DNA of 15,627 bases from CAZIOH01 sp964540815. Its GTDB lineage: Bacteria > Myxococcota_A > Polyangia > Fen-1088. The notes below the pieces were generated by a model. It did no database searches, was not told where the DNA came from, and saw nothing but the letters and a program-made list of their open reading frames with translations. The stretch covers positions 1 to 15,627 of the forward strand of contig CAZIOH010000123.1 of assembly GCA_964540815.1 (NCBI GenBank), given 5' to 3'. The translations under genes were made by a program, and so were the position numbers. Of the stretch, positions 5,504 to 12,546 are shown piece after piece; the stretch's first letter is position 1, and every line of letters begins with the position of its first letter.

Positions 5504-6088
5504 TCACCCGCCGCAGCTCTCCCGGAGCAAGGTCTTCACGTCGCGACAGGGATCGTCCACCGGGAAGGTGTAACGGTTCACCTCCGGAGGCACGTAGGTG
5601 GTCACGACGCAAGAGCATCGGTCTGCCTCGCAGGCGATGTCGACCGTGCCGTCCGTCGATTGCGGCGCCTGACCGCGCCGCGCGCCGCATTCCGAGCTGA
5701 GCGAACACGACAAGCGGGTGGTGGGCGCCGGAGCGGGCGCGCTGGTGGAGGCCCCGGGCTTCACGACCCTGGTCCATCGGGTTGTCTCCCCCGCGTGCAC
5801 GACACAGCGCCGCAAGGTGTGGGGTGGCAACTCTCCAAACCGGTGCTCCTTCTCGCCGCTCGCACCGCTGGCTCGATCGCGCGCGCGCGCGGCGGATGAC
5901 CCAGTGTCGGCAGACAAAGAGCGCGGATCGGCCCGCGCGTCCTCGGCGGCCTCGCCTCGGCGGCCATCTCTCGCCGACATTGCGGTCGTCGCCGCTGGGG
6001 CGTGCGGCTGGCAGCCACCGGAGAGCCCTGAGCACCCTAGCCACCCGAGCCACCCGAGCCACCCGAGCCACCACAGCAAGCGTTCCAT
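5504..6088 (-). CDS. Lipoprotein with WLG-repeat signal peptide, function unknown
   Basis: A 194-residue protein starting at ATG 6088, 15 bases downstream of the CHAP-like gene and probably co-transcribed with it. The hydrophobic core of the signal peptide is a tandem repeat, LLWWLGWLGWLGWLGC, followed by Cys18 and a further GGC; either Cys could be the lipidation site. Residues 25-110 are charged, Arg/Ala-rich and probably disordered. The C-terminal 60 residues hold six cysteines (CSLSSEC, ACEADRCSC, DPC, ESC) and the strand-like segment VVTTYVPPEVNRYTFPVDDP, suggesting a small disulphide-bonded domain. I recognise no family. The pairing with a cysteine-peptidase-fold protein suggests a shared envelope role, but this is inference. 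Confidence 0.65.
   Translation of the reverse strand: MERLLWWLGWLGWLGWLGCSGLSGGCQPHAPAATTAMSARDGRRGEAAEDARADPRSLSADTGSSAARARDRASGASGEKEHRFGELPPHTLRRCVVHAGETTRWTRVVKPGASTSAPAPAPTTRLSCSLSSECGARRGQAPQSTDGTVDIACEADRCSCVVTTYVPPEVNRYTFPVDDPCRDVKTLLRESCGG
6032..6076. repeat. 9-bp minisatellite inside the lipoprotein signal peptide
   Basis: The unit CCACCCGAG is repeated three times exactly at 6041-6067, with degenerate units on either side. On the minus strand it encodes Trp-Leu-Gly. Slippage in whole units would keep the frame and change the length of the signal-peptide hydrophobic core. Confidence 0.8.
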
Positions 6089-6103
6089 TCTCGAGTGGAC
6101 CGT

Positions 6104-6679
6104 TCAAGGGCCGCGAGGCTTGGCCCGATACGCCCAGACCTGGCCCGCCACGGAGACGCTCACGGTGCTGACCACCTCCGCCTGAACGAACTTGCCGGAG
6201 GCGTCCTTCACCGCCTTGTGCGATCTGGTGCTGATTGGCAGTGTGTTGCTGGTCTGAAGGCGTTGGCGCTGAACTACTTTCCCCTGTGGCTGCACGTTCT
6301 GCTCGAAGATCTGAAACGCTCCCGCACCGAGGACGGCGGCGACGATCGCTGTGTGATGAGGTCGCTCCAACGTCACCTCCTTGGTTTCGATGTCGCCGCT
6401 CCCGTCCTTGAAGGTCATTTCCGTCACGGTCCGCGTCGTCACCACGAAATCGCGAAATTGCAGGAAGTCGCCAGCGATGACGTCCTTCAGCGCGACTGGG
6501 TCGCCCCACACATAGTCCGTATCGTCCCCTACCGGGCCGAGATCGACAGAGCTTTGGGCTCCTGCCTGCTTCAGGGCGGCTTCGGCGAAGTCCCAGCACT
6601 CCCCTCTGCCGATCTTCTTTCCCGTTTGCGCCAGCGCCCAGATGGCGACCTTCTGATGAAGCTCCAACTTGTGCGCCAA
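6104..6679 (-). CDS. CHAP/BBC1-AIM3-like cysteine-peptidase-fold protein
   Basis: A 191-residue protein. Its landmarks fit an NlpC/P60-CHAP-like papain fold of the BBC1/AIM3 type. These are KKIGRGECWDFAEAAL at residues 21-36 with nucleophile Cys28, YVWGDPV at 56-62, the GDF segment VIAGDFLQFRDF at 67-78, RPHHTAIVAAV at 106-116 with catalytic His108 or His109, and FEQNV at 125-129 with Asn128 as the likely third residue. In bacteria such folds usually cut peptide or amide bonds, often in peptidoglycan, or act as transamidases. No signal peptide is visible, so it may act in the cytoplasm or be exported by another route. It is followed after 15 bases by the WLG lipoprotein on the same strand. 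The fold assignment is fairly firm; the substrate is unknown. Confidence 0.68.
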   Translation of the reverse strand: MAHKLELHQKVAIWALAQTGKKIGRGECWDFAEAALKQAGAQSSVDLGPVGDDTDYVWGDPVALKDVIAGDFLQFRDFVVTTRTVTEMTFKDGSGDIETKEVTLERPHHTAIVAAVLGAGAFQIFEQNVQPQGKVVQRQRLQTSNTLPISTRSHKAVKDASGKFVQAEVVSTVSVSVAGQVWAYRAKPRGP

Positions 6680-6928
6680 CTTGGGTGTCCTCCGCCTGGT
6701 CAGCGATGCATCGGCTCTTCCGAGCTACCCGACGAAACCACGCGAGGAGCTTACGACGGGGCATCTCGATTGATCAATCACGAGGTGGTGACTCGGAAGG
6801 CCGTTGGGAGGCCCAGTGCCGAACTGGGCGAGCTGGTCCGTCGGTCGAGCTCGGTCTCGGGTAAAGCGGCGCAGGGGCACGCGCGGCGCTGCCGGCCTCG
6901 GGAGATCTCGGGACGAGATTGCCACGCC
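6680..6928. other. Gene-free stretch upstream of the CHAP-like gene
   Basis: No gene was recognised. A clean hairpin, GCCCAGT-GCCGA-ACTGGGC, lies at 6811-6829. Together with the adjoining repeat copy 2 this may be the non-coding end of a mobile element, and it should contain the promoter for the CHAP-like gene. Confidence 0.35.
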
Positions 6929-7056
6929 GCCGATCGGTCCAGCCCTCTGGCCGGATTCAACCAAGACGGCCTTGAAATTCAAGTCAGACGGCCGACTTCG
7001 GCCGTGCTGTTCGGAGCTTCGAACGTGGAAACCCTGGGTAAAATTTCCTTTGCTCG
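6929..7056 (-). repeat. Dispersed repeat, copy 2 (long form), at the broken end of a VOC gene
   Basis: This shares TCGGTCCAGCC, TCTGGCCGGATTCA, GGCCGACTTCGGCCG and an AATTTCC-T-TGCTC end with copy 1. The inverted ends are ATTCAACC at 6955-6962 and GGTAAAAT at 7037-7044. The central palindrome has 8-bp arms, ACGGCCGA at 6988-6995 and TCGGCCGT at 6998-7005. Compared with copy 1 the outermost pair differs on both arms yet remains complementary, which suggests the folded form matters. It abuts the point at which the VOC protein loses homology. Confidence 0.65.
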
Positions 7057-7174
7057 CACCGAAAGAGGTGATCTTCTGCCTCATTCCCTGAACGTCGTCG
7101 GTCTTTAGCTCCAGAAAGATCGACTTCGTGAAGTCTTCATCCCTCAGAGCGCTCTCAGCACCGTAAGTCGCGCC
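7050..7174 (-). pseudogene. VOC (glyoxalase/bleomycin-resistance fold) gene fragment
   Basis: The minus-strand frame reads YGAESALRDEDFTKSIFLEL followed by KTDDVQGMRQKITSFGA. This is the second beta-alpha-beta unit of a VOC-superfamily protein (FLEL strand, TDDV turn, amphipathic helix). In relatives about 25-30 more residues follow (FYFQAPGGQVFRLVG-like). Here homology ends at GA and repeat copy 2 begins. The upstream DNA up to about 7362 shows only scattered VOC-like pieces in different frames; a start-like LLRLIVAMV occurs near 7360. The gene is truncated at the 3' end and degraded at the 5' end. Confidence 0.6.
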
Positions 7175-7494
7175 CTTGTCGACGGCCACCGCACTCCCCG
7201 TCGCGGCGCAAAACCGTGGGGGAGCCCGCCATGTGGTCGAACCGCGGCATCGGGGCACGCATCGTCGATAGGCGGCGTCACCGAGGGCGACGAGTACGGC
7301 CACCAAACGAGCGACAACAGCGCAAACGGAGAACCAACCATGGCAACGATCAGCCTCAGCAACCATTCAGCGGCTCGGGTGCGGCGTGAGGAGCGAGCTC
7401 GTCGCCCAGTTCGGGGTTGCGGTGCCTCGGGCCCTCGCCGAGGTTAACGAGGCCGCCCGTGGCGCGCTGTTCTCCCGCCAGCGCCGACACCCGT
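7175..7494. other. Degraded DNA and possible terminator region downstream of the sigma-factor operon
   Basis: The right part follows the stop of the sigma factor. The left part is probably decayed 5' sequence of the VOC gene in mixed frames. The only structure noted is a hairpin, CCTCGG-GCCCTCG-CCGAGG at 7425-7443, which could terminate the operon. It has no T-run in the direction of transcription, so support is weak. Confidence 0.35.
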
Positions 7495-8733
7495 TCAGTT
7501 CGAGCATGCTGAGATCCGGCGGGTGAGGAATCGTCGCTCGGGCTCGTTGCGCGCGAGGGCGTGCGCGGCCTCGAAGTGCCGGCGCGCGGCCTCGAGGCGC
7601 CCGCAGCGGAGCTCGAGCTCGCCGAGCGCGGCCTCGTAGAACGGATAACCGCGCAGTCGGTCGCCCCCGTCGACGGCCGCGACCGCCTCCAGGCCGCGCG
7701 CCGGCCCCTCCACGTACGCGAGGGCCATCGCACGGTTGAGCGCCACGACCGGCGAGGGCCGGATCCGCAGGAGAGCGTCGTAGAGCCCGACGATTTCCGG
7801 CCACGGCGTCGCTGCGGCGCTCGGCGCCGAGACGTGCAGGCCCGCGATCGCCGCCTCGAGGTGGTACGGGGAGATCTCGGTGCCGGACGCCGAACGTTCG
7901 AGAAGGGCGAGGCCGTCGGCGATGAGGCGGGCGTCCCAGCGCGAGCGGTCTTGCTCCGGCAGGGCGGTGAGATCCCCAACGGCATCGGTGCGCGCCGACA
8001 GCCTGGCGGCGCCGAGGTACATCAAGGCCGCGAGGGCGTGCGTCGCCGAGGTCGCGGCGGGTGCATGGTCGACGAGCAGCCCCGCGAGCCGCATGGCCTC
8101 GCGACAGAGCGCGCCGCGCACGACGTCCTCGGACGCCCCGTGGTAACCCTCGCTGAAGAGGAGGTAGAGGGCGCGATGCACGGCCGCCAAGCGGGGCGCG
8201 AAGTCGGCGGCCGTCAGCTCGAAGAGACGCTGCGACCCGCCGAGCACCTTCTTCGCCCGCGTGATCCGCTTCTCCACCGCCGCCACGCTCGCAAGGTAAA
8301 TGCCTGCCACCTCCACGGCGCGGAAGCCGCACACCATGTTGAGGATGAGCGCGACCTGCGCCTCCTCTTCGAGCTGGGGATGGCAGCACGAGAACATCAT
8401 CCGCAGCTCGTCGTCCGCGAGCGCCGCCGGCAAGAAGAGCTCCTCGACCACCGGACGCAGCGTCCACTCGCTCTCGATGTGGCGCCCGATCTCCGGCGCG
8501 AAGCGCCGCGCCGTGCGTTCGCGCCGGAACACGTCGAGAGCGCGGTTCTTCGCCGAGGCCACCAGCAGCGCGGAGGCGTGCTCGGGGACCCCGTCGAAGC
8601 TCCAGGCTTCGAACGCCCGCGCGAGCGTCTCCTGGCAGACGTCCTCGGCCAGCGCGAGGTTTGCGACGCCGAAGACGCGCGTCAAGGCCGCGAGTAGGCG
8701 CGCGCGCTCCCTCCGGAAGAAGGCGTCGTCCAC
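7495..8733 (-). CDS. ECF sigma factor, ECF42 (SigJ-like/DUF6596) group
   Basis: A 412-residue full-length protein, last gene of a three-gene operon, starting 4 bases after the YCII stop. Sigma region 2 is at about residues 10-75, with AEDVCQETLARAFEAW and the promoter-melting segment ALLVASAKNRALDVFRRE. Region 4 is at about 110-165, with the FSCCHPQLEEEAQVALIL block and VEVAGIYLASVAAVEKRI as recognition helix region. The DUF6596 extension follows, with HRALYLLFSEGYHGASEDVV at 186-205, then TPR-like helices to the C-terminus (YDALLRIRPSPVVALNRAMA, FEAAHALARNEPERRFL). ECF42 factors lack a classical anti-sigma factor. They are regulated through this C-terminal extension and are encoded beside DGPF-domain proteins, as here. 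The likely target is its own operon. Confidence 0.93.
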   Translation of the reverse strand: MDDAFFRRERARLLAALTRVFGVANLALAEDVCQETLARAFEAWSFDGVPEHASALLVASAKNRALDVFRRERTARRFAPEIGRHIESEWTLRPVVEELFLPAALADDELRMMFSCCHPQLEEEAQVALILNMVCGFRAVEVAGIYLASVAAVEKRITRAKKVLGGSQRLFELTAADFAPRLAAVHRALYLLFSEGYHGASEDVVRGALCREAMRLAGLLVDHAPAATSATHALAALMYLGAARLSARTDAVGDLTALPEQDRSRWDARLIADGLALLERSASGTEISPYHLEAAIAGLHVSAPSAAATPWPEIVGLYDALLRIRPSPVVALNRAMALAYVEGPARGLEAVAAVDGGDRLRGYPFYEAALGELELRCGRLEAARRHFEAAHALARNEPERRFLTRRISACSN

Positions 8734-8737
8734 GCGA

Positions 8738-9067
8738 CTACAGCTTCAGCACGGGCCGCACCTCGATGAGGCACCCGGCCTCCACCAGCGGGCAGGCCCG
8801 GGCGAGCGCGGAGGCCTCGTCGAAGTCCTTCGCCTCGATGACCGAGAAGCCAATGACGATGTCCTTCGTCTCCGCGTAGGGGCCGTCGGTGATGCCACCC
8901 TTCTTGACGACGCGGCCGTCCTTGCGGTCGAGCGGGTGGCCGTACGCGGCGAGGTGGCCTTTCGCCTGCAGGTCCTTGAACCACGCGAGCGTGGTGTTCA
9001 TACGTGCCTGTAGCTCCTCTGGTGAAGGGATGCCGGCCTCGCGGTACAGAAATACGAACTCGCTCAT
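8738..9067 (-). CDS. YCII/DGPF-domain protein, ECF42 partner
   Basis: A 109-residue, full-length YCII-related (dimeric alpha-beta barrel) protein. The family signature is present as GGITDGPYAETKDIVIGFSV at residues 58-77; the usual DGPF is DGPY here. Conserved flanks include FVFLYRE at the start and a C-terminal IEVRPV. The ATG at 9067 overlaps the stop of the SRPBCC gene (ATGA), and the ECF42 sigma factor starts 4 bases after its stop, so the three are co-transcribed and probably translationally coupled. DGPF proteins are the usual products controlled by ECF42 factors. Their reaction is unknown, although the fold is shared with small enzymes and ligand sensors. Confidence 0.92.
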   Translation of the reverse strand: MSEFVFLYREAGIPSPEELQARMNTTLAWFKDLQAKGHLAAYGHPLDRKDGRVVKKGGITDGPYAETKDIVIGFSVIEAKDFDEASALARACPLVEAGCLIEVRPVLKL

Positions 9068-9597
9068 CGCGCGGCTCCTTCCGTCAGCCCAATGTATTCA
9101 TCGAGCCAGCCGAGCACCTTCTCCCAGATCTCGGCGTTGCCGTAGGCAGCCTCGCTCCGACCGATGAACCCTTCGTCGCGCACTGTCACCCGCGTACCCG
9201 TCGCGACGGGGTCGAAGCGGAACGTGATGGTCGTCTCGCGCTGGCCCTGGAACGGGTGCTTGTCAAAGCGCCTCGTCATCACCACCTTGCGAGGCCGGTC
9301 GAGCTCCGCGAACTCGCCGCTGCCGATGACGGTGTTGCCGTCGTTGAGCTGCACGAGCTGGCTCCAGGCCCCGCAGACGCGGCGGTCCGCCTTGAACTCG
9401 GCGGTTCGATAGAGCTCGGCGTTCTTCCACCACTTCACGACCTCGTCCGTCGTGAGGGCGTCGAACACCCGCTCGGGCGGGCCGTCGATGTCCGCGACGG
9501 CGATGATGATCCCGGCCCCGGCGTCGGCGACGGCGCGCGGCAGCTTCTTCGAGGCGGTGGGTTGTCGGAAGTCGTTCATCTTGGTGCTGGTGGTCAT
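9064..9597 (-). CDS. SRPBCC (AHSA1-type) domain protein
   Basis: A 177-residue START/Bet v1-like protein. I place the start at ATG 9597, which has AGGGAG about 7 bases upstream; the frame stays open further up but without support. Family landmarks are IDGPPERVFDALTTDEVVKW (residues 38-57), WKNAELYRTAEF, GAWSQLVQLNDG, the central strand RKVVMTRRFDKHPF, TTITFRFDPVATGTRVTV and the C-terminal helix WEKVLGWLDEYI. AHSA1-type proteins bind hydrophobic ligands or stress-related partners. In this operon type they accompany YCII and ECF42 genes and are thought to be stress or detoxification effectors. It is the first gene of the operon and overlaps the YCII gene by 4 bases. Confidence 0.9.
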   Translation of the reverse strand: MTTSTKMNDFRQPTASKKLPRAVADAGAGIIIAVADIDGPPERVFDALTTDEVVKWWKNAELYRTAEFKADRRVCGAWSQLVQLNDGNTVIGSGEFAELDRPRKVVMTRRFDKHPFQGQRETTITFRFDPVATGTRVTVRDEGFIGRSEAAYGNAEIWEKVLGWLDEYIGLTEGAAR

Positions 9598-9600
9598 GTC

Positions 9601-9660
9601 GCTCTCCCTTGCTGCCTCTTTAACGTGGGAGCGACGACGCGCCGGACAAGTTTTTTTCTG
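9601..9660 (-). promoter_or_regulatory. Leader and probable promoter region of the SRPBCC-YCII-ECF42 operon
   Basis: Read on the minus strand, a run of seven A is followed by CTTGTCCGGCGCGTCGTCGC and then an AT-richer ACGTTAAAGAGG before the AGGGAG ribosome site. The TTGTC/CGTC elements recall the TGTC-type -35 and CG-rich -10 boxes of ECF-dependent promoters, so autoregulation by the operon's own sigma factor is possible. The spacing is not convincing and no transcription start can be fixed. Confidence 0.25.
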
Positions 9661-9896
9661 CTGGAGAGGAGGCAGGCCATACGAAGGGGCAAGGCTGGAC
9701 AGCGGGATGGCGCGTCGGTCCGCGACCGCGCATGCGCCGCTGATGCTTCCGTCGGAGAGCGGCGCGCTAGAGGGCAAACGCAGAGCCGCGGACGCTTTCC
9801 GCACGGCGCCCCTCGTGTCCTGCTGCCTCCAAGCGAGGTCAGCATCAGCCCCTTCAGCGGACCGGCTCGCTCTGAGATCGATCGTTCCAATTGGCG
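9661..9896. other. Unassigned stretch
   Basis: No gene, repeat or RNA was recognised here. The open frames are the usual GC-rich chance frames without family resemblance. Confidence 0.4.
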
Positions 9897-10117
9897 TCAA
9901 AGGACTTCATCGGCCTTTCTGGCGGGGGGCAGGACGACCAGGGGCGCCGTGAACTGCGTGCCCCCATGATCCGAACCTTGACGCGAATGTTGGCCTGGGG
10001 AAACAGGATGTCGTCGGCGACGGCTGCCAGCCTGCTCACCTCCCACGGATGCGTACGGCCCGTGTGATACGATGCCGGCTTTAGCACGCGTTCGGGAGAC
10101 ACGTCCAGCACGAGCAT
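9897..10117 (-). pseudogene. Unrecognised small protein, apparently frameshifted in a G-run
   Basis: From ATG 10117 the frame reads MLVLDVSPERVLKPASYH, then EVSRLAAVADDILFPQANIR, then VKVRIMG, with coding-like composition. Just after IMG, at a run of five G (five C on the plus strand, about 9961-9965), the protein-like sequence moves to the next frame as GTQFTAPLVVLPPARKADEV and ends with TGA at 9897-9899. Adding one G would join the halves into a protein of about 73 residues. I do not recognise the family. It could be the 3' end of a longer lost gene, since coding character may extend upstream. Confidence 0.35.
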
Positions 10118-10225
10118 CGCCAAGAAGACGCGCGAGGCGGTTGCCCTGCTTGCACGCTGTACCTGCCCCTTCGGCGGCCCTGGAGCCAGATTCCCCTGTT
10201 CGCGGTTCCCTTTCCGACCACCGAA

Positions 10226-10230
10226 GGAGG
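10226..10230 (+). promoter_or_regulatory. Shine-Dalgarno of the beta-helix lipoprotein
   Basis: GGAGG (within AAGGAGGG) lies 4 bases before the ATG at 10235 and 7 bases before the ATG at 10238. The spacing favours the second ATG (MAGMTM...) as the true start, although the first cannot be excluded. Confidence 0.7.
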
Positions 10231-10234
10231 GTCC

Positions 10235-11470
10235 ATGATGGCTGGCATGACGATGGAGAGCTCGAACGGACGCTGGTTTCTTTTGGGTCTCGGGGCCCTC
10301 GTCGCCTCGGGCTGTGGCGGGGGCTCGGATGGTGGCGCCAACGCGACGGGTGCCGAGTCCGGGTCCGGGGGCAGGGTGGCGCCGGGCGGCGGGGCGGGTA
10401 GCGGCAGCTCGGGGGGCTCCTCAGCTGCCGGAGGCGCCGGAAACCCGGACGGCTCGTGCCGCGCAGGCGTGCCCGCGCGGGGCAGGGCGGTCGACACCTC
10501 GGCGCCGACCACCGTCGTGGGCACCGGAGCTCCGGCGAGCTGTACCTTCAGCCAGCTCCAAGCCGCCGTCGCCAAGGGCGGTATCGTCACCTTCGATTGT
10601 GGCGCGGCGCCGACGACCATCTCGGTCACCGCCACGTTGAACCTGCCCACGGACAGGAACACGGTCATCGACGGCGGAGGTAAGATCACCCTCGACGGCG
10701 GACGCGCCGTGCAGATCATGAGCTTCAACAGTGCCAACTTTCGCGCCAACGACAACGGCCTGACGTTGCAGCACATCACCCTGACAAACGCCAAGACGAC
10801 GCCAACGCAGGCCATCCCGCGGGCGCCCGCGCCCTGCTCGCAGGGGTGGGACGACGGAGAGGGCGGCGCGATCTTCGTGCGGGACGGCGCCCTGACCATC
10901 ATCGACGCCGTGTTCACGAACAACGACGCCGCGCCGTTGGGTCCCGACACCGGCGGCGGCGCGATCTACATTCTCGGCAGCAAGGCCGGCGCCATGATCG
11001 TGGGCAGCACCTTCAAGGGCAACACCGCCAGCAATGCGGGCGCGGTGGGGGCACTCTTCTCGGAGCTCGACATATACGACAGCCTGTTCTCGGGCAACCT
11101 GGCGCTTGGCCACGACGCCAACGGCGACGATGCCAGCATGTGCTCGGTTATCAACAACGGTCAGAACGAGACCGGCTCGGGAGGTAACGGCGGCGCGATC
11201 TACAGCGACGGGAACTCGGTCAACATCACCCTTTGCGGCGACGCGATCCTGGACAACGCGGCCGGCCCGAACGCCTTCGGCGGCGGTTTGTTCTTCACCA
11301 GCAACGACATGAAGGGCACGCTCTCCATCACGGACTCGACCATCACCGGCAACACGGGAGGGCACTGGACGAACGTCTCCTCGGGCTCCGTGGTCGACGC
11401 GGGAACGGCCGTCGGCGTGAACGCGCAGAGCATTACGGTGACGGCGTCCACGATCCAGGGCTACCGGTAG
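10235..11470 (+). CDS. Lipoprotein with right-handed parallel beta-helix domain
   Basis: A 411-residue protein (410 if it starts at the second ATG). A lipoprotein signal peptide ends in LVASGC with Cys27. Residues 28-75 are a Gly/Ser-rich linker. Residues 90-410 look like a polymorphic parallel beta-helix of the pectate-lyase or Pmp-repeat style: successive coils of the form GGAIFVRDGALTIIDAVFTN, GGGAIYILGSKAGAMIVGST, FKGNTASNAGAVG and STITGNTGG, with G-N-x-A/T turns. VIDGGGKITLDGG is the characteristic first coil. Such lipoproteins are displayed on the outer membrane and may bind or cleave polysaccharide. No catalytic motif of a known lyase is evident, so a structural or adhesive role is equally possible. 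It is the only substantial intact plus-strand gene in the right half of the window. Confidence 0.88.
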   Translation: MMAGMTMESSNGRWFLLGLGALVASGCGGGSDGGANATGAESGSGGRVAPGGGAGSGSSGGSSAAGGAGNPDGSCRAGVPARGRAVDTSAPTTVVGTGAPASCTFSQLQAAVAKGGIVTFDCGAAPTTISVTATLNLPTDRNTVIDGGGKITLDGGRAVQIMSFNSANFRANDNGLTLQHITLTNAKTTPTQAIPRAPAPCSQGWDDGEGGAIFVRDGALTIIDAVFTNNDAAPLGPDTGGGAIYILGSKAGAMIVGSTFKGNTASNAGAVGALFSELDIYDSLFSGNLALGHDANGDDASMCSVINNGQNETGSGGNGGAIYSDGNSVNITLCGDAILDNAAGPNAFGGGLFFTSNDMKGTLSITDSTITGNTGGHWTNVSSGSVVDAGTAVGVNAQSITVTASTIQGYR

Positions 11471-11850
11471 CGCCGACAGGGATTGAACACGTTGAGAAGA
11501 CAACCGAAAAACCATGGTGCGGCGCCACTTTGCAAGTCCTTCCCGGCACTTACCGTCCCTGTTCCGTTCCGCCTGGTTCCGCTGAATTCCAGGCAGGGCA
11601 GTTGTCCGTGGCAATCAGTACGACAACCTGCTCGCGGCTCGACGTAGAAGAGCATGCGATACTCGTTTCTTTTGAACGTCGGGCGCACCTCGCACAACCC
11701 GCCGCCCGTCATCGCGGCGATGGAAGGGAGGGAGTTGCCTTCGCGTAGCGTGGACTTCGCGGCAAGTGTCGGAGAAGGTGAGCGCCCAGGGTCGCGGCGG
11801 ATACGCCGGCCCGTGCGACGGCGCGCTTGACGATGCAGGAAACGCAAGAG
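11471..11850. other. Convergent intergenic region with a toxin remnant
   Basis: This separates the plus-strand beta-helix gene from the minus-strand PKD-like gene. It holds a RelE/HigB-like remnant, described separately. No intrinsic terminator with a T-run was found for either gene. Confidence 0.4.
11605..11760 (-). pseudogene. RelE/HigB-like toxin remnant
   Basis: On the minus strand, TLREGNSLPSIAAMTGGGLC followed by EVRPTFKRNEYRMLFYVEP matches the core of phage-derived Gp49/HigB-type toxins (G-LYELR, then a strand ending YRMLYF). After EPRAG the expected hydrophobic strand continues only in the next frame as VVVLIATD, and the C-terminal helix (FxKKT-like) is missing. No start with a ribosome site is visible. 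It is a fragment of a type II mRNA-cleaving toxin; no antitoxin lies beside it. Confidence 0.42.
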
Positions 11851-11856
11851 CTATCC

Positions 11857-11893
11857 GCTTCGGCCGTGCTGTTCGGGGTTGAATTTCCCATGC
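11857..11893 (-). repeat. Dispersed repeat, copy 3 (short form)
   Basis: CTTCGGCCGTGCTGTTCGG at 11858-11876 is identical to the corresponding part of copy 2. It is followed at once by GGTTGAATTTCC, as in copy 1. The left half of the palindrome and all sequence beyond it are absent. It overlaps the 3' end of the PKD-like gene, whose last dozen codons are made of repeat sequence. Confidence 0.65.
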
Positions 11894-12462
11894 CCTAAGA
11901 AGTCAACTGAGGCCGCACTTTCCAACTGGCTCGGGTCCTTGACGACGAGCTGGACATGGTACGTCCCGGACGTTTTTGGCCGTGAACGAGCAAATGTCCG
12001 GCGTTTGCGGCGAAGGGCAGGCGGAAAGGCTGGTCGTGCCGGGCTGGGTGACCGTCCACTTGAAAGTCAGGCTTTTCGCATTGTCGCCGGGGTCCGAGGA
12101 CCCAGCCGCGGAGAAGGTTAGGTTGCTCAACACGGGCAGAGGGCCGGCTATTGTGCAGGGCTGATGACGGCAGTGGGTGGCTGGTCCTGCACGGTGAAGA
12201 GGCGCTTAGCCGTTGTTCTGGCGCCAGAGCGATCCGTCACCTGCACGATCACGCAGAGCGGGCCAGGAACCGTTGGCGTGTAGGAACACAGGTCATTGCG
12301 CTGGCTATAGCAGTTCTGTGACGCGGTGGTCGCTGCCGTGTTGCAGTTCTCGTTCGCATCCATGTACCAGGCGACATTGAGCGAGTCGTTGCTCTGGTCG
12401 GAGTCGTTGAGCGTAGCTGTAAAGATCACTTCGTCGCCGCGATACAGCGACTGGCCAAGCTT

Positions 12463-12546
12463 GTCGATTCGCACGGTCGGCGGCATGTTGATGGGACCGG
12501 TGTCGTCGATTCGCTTGGTCGGCGGGATGTTGATGGGACCGGCGTC
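12463..12546. repeat. 42-bp tandem duplication in the PKD-like gene
   Basis: GTCGATTCGC at 12463 and 12505 marks two successive 42-bp units sharing GGTCGGCGG and ATGTTGATGGGACCGG. They encode the 14-residue units AGPINIPPTKRIDD and TGPINMPPTVRIDK just after the signal peptide. The duplication preserves the frame. Confidence 0.8.

Noticed and set aside
5877..5892. Alternating CG run (possible Z-DNA)
   Set aside because: It is short, lies inside a coding region rich in Arg/Ala codons, and is expected at this base composition.
5472..6764. Long minus-strand open frame (430 codons)
   Set aside because: It overlaps the CHAP-like and WLG-lipoprotein genes in another frame; its composition is Arg-rich and frame-shadow-like, while the other two carry recognisable motifs.
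7367..8467. Long minus-strand frame overlapping the sigma factor
   Set aside because: It is an out-of-frame shadow of the ECF42 gene, rich in Arg, Gly and Ala, without any domain.
10421..11614. Minus-strand frame (397 codons) opposite the beta-helix gene
   Set aside because: It is antisense to a clear lipoprotein with signal peptide and ribosome site; no family features.
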